The translations under genes and the position numbers were made by a program. Of a stretch of 64,000 bases of DNA, positions 52,009 to 60,623 are shown piece after piece. Below the pieces are notes generated by a model, which was not told the DNA's origin, ran no database searches, and saw only the letters and a program-made list of their open reading frames with translations. The stretch's first letter is position 1; each line of letters opens with the position of its first letter. The DNA is from Parvicella sp964387945 (lineage in GTDB: Bacteria > Bacteroidota > Bacteroidia > Flavobacteriales_D > Parvicellaceae). The stretch spans positions 186,001-250,000 of the forward strand of contig CAYLYX010000004.1 of assembly GCA_964387945.1 (NCBI GenBank), in the 5' to 3' direction.

Positions 52009-52761
52009 ATGAATAAACTTTTACTTTCAATGATGATGACGATGGCTGGTGTTTACGCTGCTTCGGCTCAATGTACACCAGACATGACTTTAACTTCAGG
52101 TATTTCGCCTGATACAGCTACTGGAATGAGTGTTGCTTACACAGGACAGTCATACAGTGAGGTTTTTACGTTCGTAGTGCCTGAAGATACTGTTCAGGCA
52201 GGACAAACAGTTACTATTGAGTATATTCAGCTGGATGATGTGACAGGACTTCCAACTAATTTTGATTACTCATGTAATCCAACGAATTGTCAATTCCCTG
52301 GTGGAACAACTAAATGTGCCGAAGTATTCAGCACTTCAGATCCTACCACTCCTCAAATAGGCTCTTATCCATTAACCATTTTGGCTACGCCTTTTATTGA
52401 CTTTTTTGGTTCTCCTGTTTCTGCTGGACAAACTACTTATGATGGTTACTACTTAGTAATTGCAGATGGTGCTTCTTCTGGTATTGAACAAGTAGGTCAG
52501 GGACAAATGAAGTCACTAATTGCTTACCCTAATCCAACCAATGGCAATACAACCATTGAATTTGCAATGGGTTACAACACGGAAGTAACATTTACCGTTA
52601 CTAACTTGTTGGGAGAGGTAGTGAATAAGCAAGTGATGTCTGCACCAAAAGGGTTGAACAGAATCAACTTTGATGCGTCTAACATGAGTAATGGTGTTTA
52701 CCTTTACAGCATCACAGACGGAAAGAATTCAATTTCTAAGAAATTGATCGTAAACAAGTAA
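52009..52761 (+). CDS. Secreted protein with T9SS type A sorting domain
   Basis: 250 residues. Signal peptide (MMMTMAGVYAASAQ), then about 150 residues of Thr/Asp/Gly-rich beta-domain with four Cys, then the 80-residue Por/type A sorting domain: LIAYPNPTNGNTTIEFAM, TVTNLLGEVVNKQ, NGVYLYSITDGKNSISKK. These domains are recognised by the T9SS and usually cleaved at the surface. No catalytic motif was found in the cargo part. It lies 24 bp after the STAS gene, with its own terminator behind it. Confidence 0.9.
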   Translation: MNKLLLSMMMTMAGVYAASAQCTPDMTLTSGISPDTATGMSVAYTGQSYSEVFTFVVPEDTVQAGQTVTIEYIQLDDVTGLPTNFDYSCNPTNCQFPGGTTKCAEVFSTSDPTTPQIGSYPLTILATPFIDFFGSPVSAGQTTYDGYYLVIADGASSGIEQVGQGQMKSLIAYPNPTNGNTTIEFAMGYNTEVTFTVTNLLGEVVNKQVMSAPKGLNRINFDASNMSNGVYLYSITDGKNSISKKLIVNK

Positions 52762-52782
52762 TCGATTACCAAACGATATAAG

Positions 52783-52816
52783 TCCCTTTATCACATTGTT
52801 GGTAAAGGGATTTTTT
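52783..52816 (+). terminator. Terminator touching the rnz start
   Basis: TCCCTTTA and TAAAGGGA pair around a 12-nt loop and are followed by T6. The T-run ends at 52816 and the rnz ATG begins at 52817. Confidence 0.75.
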
Positions 52817-53731
52817 ATGATTTTTCGTGTTCAAATATTAGGAAGTGGGAGTGCAACTCCTCGATTGCATCGCAATCCTTCTGCGCATTATGTTAATGTG
52901 CTAGAACGCCATATTCTTATTGACTGTGCAGAGGGTACACAAATGCAAATGCAGAAGTACAAGGTAAGACCGCAACGCATCCAGCATATTCTGATTTCAC
53001 ACCTGCATGGAGACCATTATTTAGGTTTGATTGGTTTACTTTCTAGTATGCATTTGAATGGGCGAAAAAAGCCCGTTCATCTCTACGCACCTGCTGCACT
53101 AAAAGAAATTGTTAACCTTCAGCTTCATCACAGTAAGACAACGCTTGGTTTTGAATTGGTGTTTCATTCATTGGAGTCCACAACGTCCGAAAAAATATTT
53201 GAGGATAAATTGATTGAGATTTGGACGATTCCACTTGAACATCGAATTTACTGCAATGGTTTTTTAATCAAGGAAAAGGAGAAGGCAAGGAAAATCTCAA
53301 AGGAAGCCATTAAAGCGTTTGATATCCCAATCGCTATGATGCATAAACTAGCTAAGGGCGAGGATTGGAAGCGCGAAGACGGTACAGTCATCACAAATGA
53401 AGAACTTACCTTAGATCCGCAACCTCCAAGAAGTTTTGCCTATTGCTCTGATACAAGGTACACAGAGAACATAATCGAAATTATTAAAGGAGTGGACTTG
53501 TTATATCATGAAGCAACTTTTCTCAGCAATATGGAGAGTAGGGCAAAGAAAACTTTTCATACTACGTCTGAACAAGCAGCTCGTATTGCCGCGTTAAGTC
53601 TGGCAAAGAAATTATTGATTGGCCACTTTTCAGCTAGATATATGGAAGTAGATGCATTTGAAGAGGAAGCTAAACAGTACTTTGAAGATGTGACGGCCGT
53701 GAACGATGGAGATATTTATAATATCGATTAA
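52817..53731 (+). CDS. rnz: Ribonuclease Z (tRNase Z)
   Basis: 304 residues from the ATG at 52817. It trims the 3' ends of tRNA precursors. The metallo-beta-lactamase fold has the zinc motif HLHGDH (His62, His64, Asp66, His67), the N-terminal LGSGSATPRLHRNPSAHY and the ribonuclease-specific GTQMQMQK. A long exosite-like region precedes PPRSFAYCSDTRY and HTTSEQAARIA. Its stop overlaps the convergent downstream gene by 4 nt. Transcription must pass or start after a terminator whose T-run ends at the ATG, so its promoter is unclear. Confidence 0.95.
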   Translation: MIFRVQILGSGSATPRLHRNPSAHYVNVLERHILIDCAEGTQMQMQKYKVRPQRIQHILISHLHGDHYLGLIGLLSSMHLNGRKKPVHLYAPAALKEIVNLQLHHSKTTLGFELVFHSLESTTSEKIFEDKLIEIWTIPLEHRIYCNGFLIKEKEKARKISKEAIKAFDIPIAMMHKLAKGEDWKREDGTVITNEELTLDPQPPRSFAYCSDTRYTENIIEIIKGVDLLYHEATFLSNMESRAKKTFHTTSEQAARIAALSLAKKLLIGHFSARYMEVDAFEEEAKQYFEDVTAVNDGDIYNID

Positions 53732-54348
53732 AACAGAAACGCTGTACTGCCCAACCCTTCTCGTATAACTTCAATGTGATCATCTAGACAGCTCACAACA
53801 GTAGACGGCTCTAAAGTTCCAAGTCCTCCATCAATTACCAAATCTACTTCGCCTTCAAATCGTTCAAAAATTTCATAAGGATCACTGGTATAGTCCAGGA
53901 TTTCGTCTTCATCGTGCACACTCGTTACTGCTAACGGATTTCCTAACTGACGAGTAATTTCTCTCGCAATTTCATTGTCAGGAATTCGAATTCCTACCTC
54001 TCGCTTATTGCTGTTAAATAGTTTAGGAACTTTATTGTTGGCTTCAAGAATAAAGGTGAATGGTCCAGGTAATGACTTATTCATCGCTTTGTATACACTT
54101 CTGCTAATGGGCTTGGTGTAGTCACTCAATGAACTCAAGTCATAACATACCAGTGAAAAATTAGCTTTCTTAAGTTTGGTGCCTTTTAGGCGAGCTAACT
54201 TTTCGAGCGCTTTCTTTTGGTATAGATCACAAGCAAAACTATAGACCGTATCCGTTGGGATAACAATGATTCCTCCTCTTCGTAAAGTGTTCAAAACGTC
54301 ATCGACCTTTCGTTGGTCGATGGACGTAGAACGAATTTCAATCAGCAT
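53728..54348 (-). CDS. Threonylcarbamoyl-AMP synthase (TsaC/Sua5/YrdC family)
   Basis: 206 residues with only the YrdC domain: RGGIIVIPTDTVYSFACD, KKALEKLARLKGTKLKKANFS, GPFTFILEANNKVPK, VGIRIPDNEIAREI, NPLAVTSVH. It makes the L-threonylcarbamoyl-AMP used for t6A37 modification of tRNAs. The C-terminal domain of Sua5 is absent, so it is TsaC-like or the YciO branch; the two cannot be distinguished here with certainty. It overlaps rnz by 4 nt in a convergent pair and ends 1 nt from the upstream giant gene on the same strand. Confidence 0.9.
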   Translation of the reverse strand: MLIEIRSTSIDQRKVDDVLNTLRRGGIIVIPTDTVYSFACDLYQKKALEKLARLKGTKLKKANFSLVCYDLSSLSDYTKPISRSVYKAMNKSLPGPFTFILEANNKVPKLFNSNKREVGIRIPDNEIAREITRQLGNPLAVTSVHDEDEILDYTSDPYEIFERFEGEVDLVIDGGLGTLEPSTVVSCLDDHIEVIREGLGSTAFLF

Positions 54349-54349
54349 T

Positions 54350-57300
54350 TTACTTTTGCTTTAAGACCTTGATGGTTTCGATACCAACGTTGTTTTCGTC
54401 AAAGATAATTAAAGTATAAATACCATTGGCTTCGGCAGATAAGTCAATCTTTTTCTGGTTTTGTCCAGAAGCTAGGTTGAGTGTTTCAACACGAACCAAT
54501 CTTCCGGTGTAATCCATTACTTTATAACTTACCGTCATAGATCTATTGGCACGAATACTCAAATCAAAGTCACCATTATTTGGGTTAGGGAAAACGCTTA
54601 TTCCTGTGAGGTCATTATTTCTTTCTAACAAGATCACATCAGAATACTCTCCAGAACCATTCTGATCAATTAACCCCAACTTGTAGAATGATTTCTCAAA
54701 TGGCTCATAATCCACAAAGTCATAATACCTCATGGTGTTACTTTGACCAGCTGCCTCAATTTCGGCAATCTGCTCGAAGTCTACGCCATCCTCAGATTTC
54801 AAGAGTACAAAATAATCAGAGTTGATTTCTGCAGCTGTTTCCCAGAATAGGTAATTGGTATTGTTCTGAACCTTTCCATCGAAGTTAACTAAGGTTAATG
54901 GAAGTGGAACCGTAGATTGTGCAGCACCAAATACAGAGAAGCCTTGAAGACTATCTCGCATCACGATGGCAGCCGTAGAAGAAGGCACACACTTACCATT
55001 TAATCCCCAAGTTCCAGTTGAAATGGTCGGTTTCTTTGTCACCGTCCATCCACTTGCTCCTCCAGTGTTAGTAGCATTGGTAGGGTAGAGCGTCACGTTG
55101 TATTTTCCAGTCAGACTATTGGCATCTGCTGTAATACTCCAATAACCATTATCCTCATTTTCGATGTTATAATCCGTAGAACATTCGGAACCTCCTTGCG
55201 TTGGAATAGCACCTGGATATACATCAAACCATGCCAATAAATTATTGATTGAAGTAGCTTCAATGAATTCTACATTCGCATTTTGATATTCTTTAGTTGC
55301 ATTACCTACTGGGAAATCGTAAGAGCCAAGTGATTGAATTTCTCTTCTCAAGTTTCCTCTTACATAACTATCAACCGAGTGACCCAGTACCGCATTAGGG
55401 GCATCATTTTGAATGTATACTTCAAAAGCATTTGTAGTAATGATTCCGTCTGTTAATGTAAGTGAACCCGTATTAGTTTTCGCATACATATTGGTTAACA
55501 GGGTAACTCCTGCGCCTGTATTGTTCATGACGATATCGTTCAAATCTAATTGAGACGCTCCTTGATCGTAATTTTGAGCACCCGTACCGTCAAAGGTTAA
55601 GGTTCCAGTAGTTCCGGTGTTAGAATATGTAGTATTACCATTAAAGTTGTTGAAATCTCCACCAACCGTAACGGCATAACCATTGGTATTCAAAACACTC
55701 GTATTATTGGATGTGGTAAAATCGCTAGCAATTTCTATGTTACAGTTAAGGATAACCTCTCCACCTGTTTTGTTGATGACAAAGTGTCCAAAATCATTCG
55801 CGCCTGTACAGTTACCATAGATGTTTTGCGTGCTTCCCGCACCATCGAAATAGATCGTAGAGTTATCACCGAAGACAATGTTACCATAGTTAGTGAAATC
55901 ACCGCAAACGTGTAGCTCGGCATTGTCGTCTAATGTAAGTATTGCATTTGCGTTGATCGTAATGTCTTCCACATATCTAATGTCTCCCGTTGGGATGATC
56001 GGTTGATTCGTTACTGTTCCCGTTACTACGGCATCAACACCACAAAGTGGAGTCACAGAACAGTTCCCCCAGTTTTCGTGATCTGTCCACACATCATCAA
56101 TACCACCTGTCCAGAAAATGGTTGTAGGAGGTGTATAATCCACAACTCCTGCGCCAGAACTTGTAAAGTCTACTGTAAAACCTTGCGTACTTCCTGAGAA
56201 GTTTTGAATGACTAAATAGAAAACGTCACCAGCTGTTGCATTGACTGTTGGCTCAAAGGCAGCATCGAACCAACTATTAATTGGGGCTGGTGCATTACCA
56301 CCTGGAGCAACACCTGTTACACCATCTGAGTCATAGTTACATGCGGCTAAAGCTGTCCCGCTACTTGAAGAAATGGTAGGACAATCCGTGGTAGTACCAC
56401 TACCAGACATTTTCCAAAGTAAGAAGTCATAGTCAGTTTCTGCCCCATTGGAGTTATTAGATCCATCGTTTGGCATAATGGTAAAGTTCAAGTCTCCTGT
56501 AGCTGCAATGTTAACTTGCAACCACATTGAGTTCTTCTCTCCACCTGTACAGTTTCCTGATGAGGAAAAATCATCTACCGTACCAGTTCCTGAATAGCCA
56601 GGGTTACCGATGGTCATGGTTGAGCTACAAAGAATTAGCGGTTGTGTACAATCCTGTCCAGGAACTGGAGCAGGTGCTCCATGGATACATAAGTCTTGAT
56701 ACGTTGGGCTTACGCCAGAACTGTAACAATACATTCGAACGTAATACGTATTACCAATCGTCAATCCGCTCATCGTTCCACCAGTGTTATTATCTGTACA
56801 AAGGATAGACGTCATTGATCCAGCACAATTGGCTTCAAAAACCTGAAAGTAAATATCGCTCGTGCCTGATAAATAAGTAGCCTCAAGATAAAGGGTAGCT
56901 TCAGTAGCTACAAATGAGAACCAAACATCATCATCTGGAGTTCCTGAATTAGAAGAACACGCGCCTGTTGGGCTAACTCCTGAAGGTAATGCATTTACAT
57001 TGGACTGATTTAACAATTGAGCACAACCTCCTCCTGTTGGAATTGTAGGGAATGGTGTTGCGTCTACACAGTCATCGTTATCTGGCGGTGTAGGACAAGC
57101 AACGGTTTGAATGTCAATATCAAACATGGTAGTTTGAGGAGATGGATTCGTAGATACTGTGATGTAGTAAGTAGTCCCCCCATTCAAACTTACGTCTGTG
57201 ATGGATGGGTTTCCACTACTACTTGTACCGTAGTCTACGCAGTTAGCCAGAGCATCATCAGGACATAAGTCTGTAAGGAAAACACCTACCCAACTTGATG

Positions 57301-59143
57301 TGTTGGAAAGAACAATATCAATACACTCATCTGTTGCAGGAGTGTATTCAAAAACATAATCATCACCATTCATGTAAAAACTTCCACAGGCATCGTTGTT
57401 ATCAAAGTTGTCTCCCGAACCTGATGTGTTTACACCAGTTTGAGAATAGGGTAGTGCAGCAATATTGGTTGCGCCAGCACATCCTGCACCTCCTGGAATT
57501 GGACCGTGAAGACAGATGTCTTGAACAGTAGCCGAAGTGGAAGAATAATAATTGTACATACGGATGTAATACGTGTCTCCAATGTTCAGGCCGGTCAACG
57601 TACCTCCTGCATTGTCGTCTGTACAAAGAATCGAGGTCATCGTTCCGGCACAAGAAGTTGAAAATACCTGCCAGTAGATATCACTTGTACCTGACACGTA
57701 AGTCGCTTCTAGGTAAACAATGGATGTGGTAGCGACAAATGAGAACCAAACATCATCATCTGGAGTCCCCCAGTTAGTCGTACAGGCACCTGTTGGCGTA
57801 ACTCCCGAAGCTGTTGCGTTAGCATTTGTTTGGTTGGTTAATGTAGAACAAGTTCCATCCGTTGGAATAGCGGGAAAAGCGGTTGCTGTCCCACAGTCGT
57901 CATTGGCTAAAGGAGTAGGACAACTACCAGCTGTAAGGCTCCATTCAAATGTGTAGGTTCCTTCACCAGTCGACCATCCGTCATTGATCCAATAAACTCT
58001 CTGGGTACTTCCTGTACAGTTTTGCCAAGTAAATGTTTCGGTATCCCAGTCAGAGCATTCTAGTGTCGTTGATCCTGGACATGCACCACCGTAAGATAGT
58101 GACTGCTCTGAATCAAAATCGTTAGATGTTTGTTGCACTTCAAATGTTGATCCATTGGGAACATCCATGTAATAAATATGGTCTCCTGCACTCCCACCGC
58201 AAGAAGAGAAATCATTATTTGCGCCTGCCGTAGAATTTGTATAAGGAGAAGTTAAGGTTGACAAATCTACTGCAGAGCCACAATCATCCGGATCAACTGG
58301 ACAACTGCCGGCTGTAAGGCTCCATTCAATAGTATAGTCTCCATCACTCGCGCTATATCCAGATTGAATGTAGTAAACACGTTGCGCACTACCCGTACAG
58401 TTTTGCCATGAGTAGGTGTCAATATCGGGATCATCCTGACACAAGATTTCTGTTGATCCTGGACATCCACCTCCATAAGCAAGCCTATGTCTTGAATCGT
58501 AGTTATTCGTTGTTTGTCCAATTTCAAGAGTTGATCCAACTGGTACATCGATATAATAGATGTGATCCTCAGCAGAACCCATACTACAAACTGAGAAGTC
58601 GTTTGCAGCACCCGTTGTACTACTTGAATGAGGAGATGTCAAAGTTGCTAAATCTACGGCAGAACCGCAATCGTCTGGGTTTCCTGGACAACTTCCCGCA
58701 GTCAAAGTCCAAGCTAACGTATAAGACCCATCGCTCGTGCTATAACCAGCTTGAATCCAATAAACTCTTTGAGCACTACCTGTACAATTTTGCCAAGTAT
58801 GCGTTGAAATATCCGGGTCATCTTGACAAACTATTTCAGTAGTTCCAGGACAAGCTCCTCCATAAGCTAAGCGATGTCTTGAATCATAACCGTTTGTTGT
58901 TTGTCCGATTTGCAATGTTGAACCAACAGGAACGTCAATGTAAAAGATATGATCTTCTGAAGAGCCCATTGAACAATTGCTGAAATCATTGTTGGCACCA
59001 GAAGTTGTACTGGAGTATGGAGAACCAATGCTCCCAAGATCTATTGCACTACCGCAGTTGTCTTGAGCATAAACGAAAGCAAACAACGAGGAAATTAATA
59101 TGATTCCAAGTTTTTTGAGTACACTATCCATCATATTAGTCAT
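54350..59143 (-). CDS. Large T9SS-secreted protein with type A sorting domain
   Basis: 1597 residues. After a signal peptide (IILISSLFAFVYAQ) come three tandem domains of about 129 residues (DDCGSAVDL, DHIYYIDVPVGST, WQNCTGSAQRVYW). Pre-peptidase-like domains follow (DDDVWFSFVATTS, GLNIGDTYYIRMYNYYSS). The next part is a right-handed repeat-like region (ILTLDDNAELHVCGDF, GTLTFDGTGAQNYDQG), then an Fn3-like segment and the C-terminal type A sorting domain (GISVFPNPNNGDFDLSI, NGIYTLIIFDENNVG). It is likely a surface adhesin or binding protein. Start is taken at 59143, which overlaps the upstream gene by 8 nt; Met4 or Met5 (59134, 59131) are equally possible. Confidence 0.9.
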   Translation of the reverse strand: MTNMMDSVLKKLGIILISSLFAFVYAQDNCGSAIDLGSIGSPYSSTTSGANNDFSNCSMGSSEDHIFYIDVPVGSTLQIGQTTNGYDSRHRLAYGGACPGTTEIVCQDDPDISTHTWQNCTGSAQRVYWIQAGYSTSDGSYTLAWTLTAGSCPGNPDDCGSAVDLATLTSPHSSSTTGAANDFSVCSMGSAEDHIYYIDVPVGSTLEIGQTTNNYDSRHRLAYGGGCPGSTEILCQDDPDIDTYSWQNCTGSAQRVYYIQSGYSASDGDYTIEWSLTAGSCPVDPDDCGSAVDLSTLTSPYTNSTAGANNDFSSCGGSAGDHIYYMDVPNGSTFEVQQTSNDFDSEQSLSYGGACPGSTTLECSDWDTETFTWQNCTGSTQRVYWINDGWSTGEGTYTFEWSLTAGSCPTPLANDDCGTATAFPAIPTDGTCSTLTNQTNANATASGVTPTGACTTNWGTPDDDVWFSFVATTSIVYLEATYVSGTSDIYWQVFSTSCAGTMTSILCTDDNAGGTLTGLNIGDTYYIRMYNYYSSTSATVQDICLHGPIPGGAGCAGATNIAALPYSQTGVNTSGSGDNFDNNDACGSFYMNGDDYVFEYTPATDECIDIVLSNTSSWVGVFLTDLCPDDALANCVDYGTSSSGNPSITDVSLNGGTTYYITVSTNPSPQTTMFDIDIQTVACPTPPDNDDCVDATPFPTIPTGGGCAQLLNQSNVNALPSGVSPTGACSSNSGTPDDDVWFSFVATEATLYLEATYLSGTSDIYFQVFEANCAGSMTSILCTDNNTGGTMSGLTIGNTYYVRMYCYSSGVSPTYQDLCIHGAPAPVPGQDCTQPLILCSSTMTIGNPGYSGTGTVDDFSSSGNCTGGEKNSMWLQVNIAATGDLNFTIMPNDGSNNSNGAETDYDFLLWKMSGSGTTTDCPTISSSSGTALAACNYDSDGVTGVAPGGNAPAPINSWFDAAFEPTVNATAGDVFYLVIQNFSGSTQGFTVDFTSSGAGVVDYTPPTTIFWTGGIDDVWTDHENWGNCSVTPLCGVDAVVTGTVTNQPIIPTGDIRYVEDITINANAILTLDDNAELHVCGDFTNYGNIVFGDNSTIYFDGAGSTQNIYGNCTGANDFGHFVINKTGGEVILNCNIEIASDFTTSNNTSVLNTNGYAVTVGGDFNNFNGNTTYSNTGTTGTLTFDGTGAQNYDQGASQLDLNDIVMNNTGAGVTLLTNMYAKTNTGSLTLTDGIITTNAFEVYIQNDAPNAVLGHSVDSYVRGNLRREIQSLGSYDFPVGNATKEYQNANVEFIEATSINNLLAWFDVYPGAIPTQGGSECSTDYNIENEDNGYWSITADANSLTGKYNVTLYPTNATNTGGASGWTVTKKPTISTGTWGLNGKCVPSSTAAIVMRDSLQGFSVFGAAQSTVPLPLTLVNFDGKVQNNTNYLFWETAAEINSDYFVLLKSEDGVDFEQIAEIEAAGQSNTMRYYDFVDYEPFEKSFYKLGLIDQNGSGEYSDVILLERNNDLTGISVFPNPNNGDFDLSIRANRSMTVSYKVMDYTGRLVRVETLNLASGQNQKKIDLSAEANGIYTLIIFDENNVGIETIKVLKQK
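57905..59062 (-). repeat. Three tandem domains of about 387 bp
   Basis: The units begin near 59062, 58680 and 58293 with DDCGSAVDL-type sequence and share DHIYYIDVPVGS, YGGACPGS and NCTGSAQRVYWI. The third is more diverged. Boundaries are approximate. They are also visible as strong DNA similarity between the units. Confidence 0.8.
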
Positions 59144-59438
59144 TTAATTTTAATTCTATGTAATCAACACCATATTTGAATAACTTCCCCTGAACAATCT
59201 TAGGGTCCAATGTTCTTTCTGTGGAGATGATATAACCCGATTTACTATCATTTAGCTCAATAGATTCAGCTTGAGTAATATTCTTAACAAATAGCTCAAA
59301 GTCTTCCCAATTGGTAACGTCCTCACCATCAAAGGAGAGAATATACTGTAGAGGTTCCTGAGGATCAGATCCTTCTGCTTGACCAAAACCCCAAAAAGAG
59401 ATCAGGAAAAGTAAGCAAATAGTAAAAAGTTGTTTCAT
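59136..59438 (-). CDS. Small secreted alpha/beta protein upstream of the large T9SS protein
   Basis: 100 residues with a signal peptide (FTICLLFLISFWGFGQ). The mature part alternates strand and helix: LQYILSFDGEDV, NWEDFELFVKNI, AESIELND, GYIISTERT, PKIVQGKLFKYGV, IELKLN. This is similar in order to the 37470-37817 protein and fits a ferredoxin-like or HMA-like fold, again without Cys pairs. It overlaps the 1597-residue T9SS gene by 8 nt, so the two are probably translationally coupled. A chaperone or partner role for the T9SS protein is inferred from the repeated gene order. Confidence 0.75.
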   Translation of the reverse strand: MKQLFTICLLFLISFWGFGQAEGSDPQEPLQYILSFDGEDVTNWEDFELFVKNITQAESIELNDSKSGYIISTERTLDPKIVQGKLFKYGVDYIELKLND

Positions 59439-59544
59439 CGATGTTTCATTTGGTTAACATAAAGTTAACAATATTATTACCTGTGAGACGTAACTCAAAT
59501 CGAATAGTCTATGCAATTTCGACCAATACCTGTTTTTTATAGAC

Positions 59545-59573
59545 AAAAAAAGGAGACATCCTGATGTCTCCTT
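59545..59573 (-). terminator. Intrinsic terminator of the transaldolase gene
   Basis: AAGGAGACATC and GATGTCTCCTT form a near-perfect hairpin with a 2-nt loop; the minus strand then has a T-run (the A-run at 59545-59551). Confidence 0.8.
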
Positions 59574-59600
59574 GAAATGAAGCGATAAACCTTTCTAGGC

Positions 59601-60257
59601 TTATCCATTAACTTTTTTATAGTCTGCCAAAAACTTTTCGAGACCAATGTCTGTCAGCGGATGTTTTAACAATGCAGTGATTGCGCTTAGTGGTCCGGTC
59701 ATTACATCGGCACCGATTTCCGCGCATTCTATGATGTGCATAGGGTGTCTTACAGAAGCTGCAAGTATCTCCGTTTCAAACATGTAGTTGTCGTAGATGT
59801 TTCTGATCTGTGCGATGAGATCGAGTCCGTTGGTAGATACATCGTCTAATCTGCCGATAAATGGCGAAACGTAGGTGGCACCAGCCTTTGCAGCAAGCAG
59901 CGCCTGACCCGCTGAAAAGATTAACGTACAGTTTGTTCTAATTCCTTTGTCTGAAAAGTATTTGATGGCTTTTACGCCTTCTTTGATCATCGGTACTTTT
60001 ACGACTATATTTTCATGAAGCTCTGCCAACTTTTCTCCCTCTTTGATCATTCCTTCAAAATCCGTGGAAATGACCTCTGCGCTAACATCTCCATCTACAA
60101 TGTTACAAATGTCAATATAGTGTTGTAAGATATTCTCTTGGCCGCTGATTCCCTCTTTTGCCATTAGCGAAGGGTTAGTAGTTACACCATCTAAGATGCC
60201 AAGATCTTGTGCTTCTTTGATTTGTTCTAGGTTTGCTGTATCAATAAAAAACTTCAT
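59601..60257 (-). CDS. tal: Small-type transaldolase / fructose-6-phosphate aldolase
   Basis: 218 residues, the short TalC/MipB subfamily. It transfers dihydroxyacetone units in the pentose phosphate pathway. Schiff-base Lys87 lies in ENIVVKVPM; Asp6, Asn28 (DGVTTNPSL) and the SPFIGRLDD segment complete the active site. The pentose-phosphate role is more likely than pure aldolase activity given the VTTNPSLM and TNCTLIFS motifs, but the two are hard to separate by sequence. Single-gene unit with a -7 box and terminator. Confidence 0.93.
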   Translation of the reverse strand: MKFFIDTANLEQIKEAQDLGILDGVTTNPSLMAKEGISGQENILQHYIDICNIVDGDVSAEVISTDFEGMIKEGEKLAELHENIVVKVPMIKEGVKAIKYFSDKGIRTNCTLIFSAGQALLAAKAGATYVSPFIGRLDDVSTNGLDLIAQIRNIYDNYMFETEILAASVRHPMHIIECAEIGADVMTGPLSAITALLKHPLTDIGLEKFLADYKKVNG

Positions 60258-60278
60258 GTTCGATTATTTTTGTTTCCA

Positions 60279-60286
60279 CAAATGTA
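60279..60286 (-). promoter_or_regulatory. -7 box of the transaldolase gene
   Basis: The minus strand reads TACATTTG, an exact TANNTTTG match, 21 nt before the ATG at 60257. Confidence 0.5.
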
Positions 60287-60353
60287 AAAACTAACCTAAC
60301 CGATTACGATAGAAACATTCCATAAACCCGATAAGTTATTCACAGAGCCAAAA

Positions 60354-60382
60354 AAACAAAAAAGGCGCCCGTTGGGACGCCT
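60354..60382 (-). terminator. Terminator of the TonB receptor-lipoprotein operon
   Basis: AGGCGCCC and GGGACGCCT pair (one mismatch) and the minus strand continues into a T-run (A-rich 60354-60363). It lies 28 nt after the lipoprotein stop. Confidence 0.7.
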
Positions 60383-60410
60383 AAACTTAAAAAACTACAA
60401 TTTTGAACCA

Positions 60411-60623
60411 CTAGTGCTCGTGACAGTGAACATCGTATACGGTGCCATTATCTTCATAACCATTGGCTTCAAGGTCTTCGATTTCATCTCCACACTTTTC
60501 GCCTAATTCTACTTCGCCATTGGGTCCATCGTAATGGCACTCGTGACATTCTTCTTTGTTGCAGCTCGTTGAAAGCACAAAAAGTGCCATTGCTGATGCG
60601 ATTAATGTAAGCTTAATTTTCAT
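60411..60623 (-). CDS. Small Cys/His-rich lipoprotein, candidate metal binder
   Basis: 70 residues. The lipoprotein signal ends FVLSTSC (Cys21). The mature 50 residues hold three further Cys and five His, including the motif ECHECHYDG and the tail VHCHEH, along with 13 acidic residues. Such a sequence can bind zinc or a similar metal ion. It overlaps the end of the TonB receptor gene by 11 nt and is the last gene of that operon. It could hand metal to the receptor or buffer it in the periplasm; this is inference from composition and place. Confidence 0.75.
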   Translation of the reverse strand: MKIKLTLIASAMALFVLSTSCNKEECHECHYDGPNGEVELGEKCGDEIEDLEANGYEDNGTVYDVHCHEH

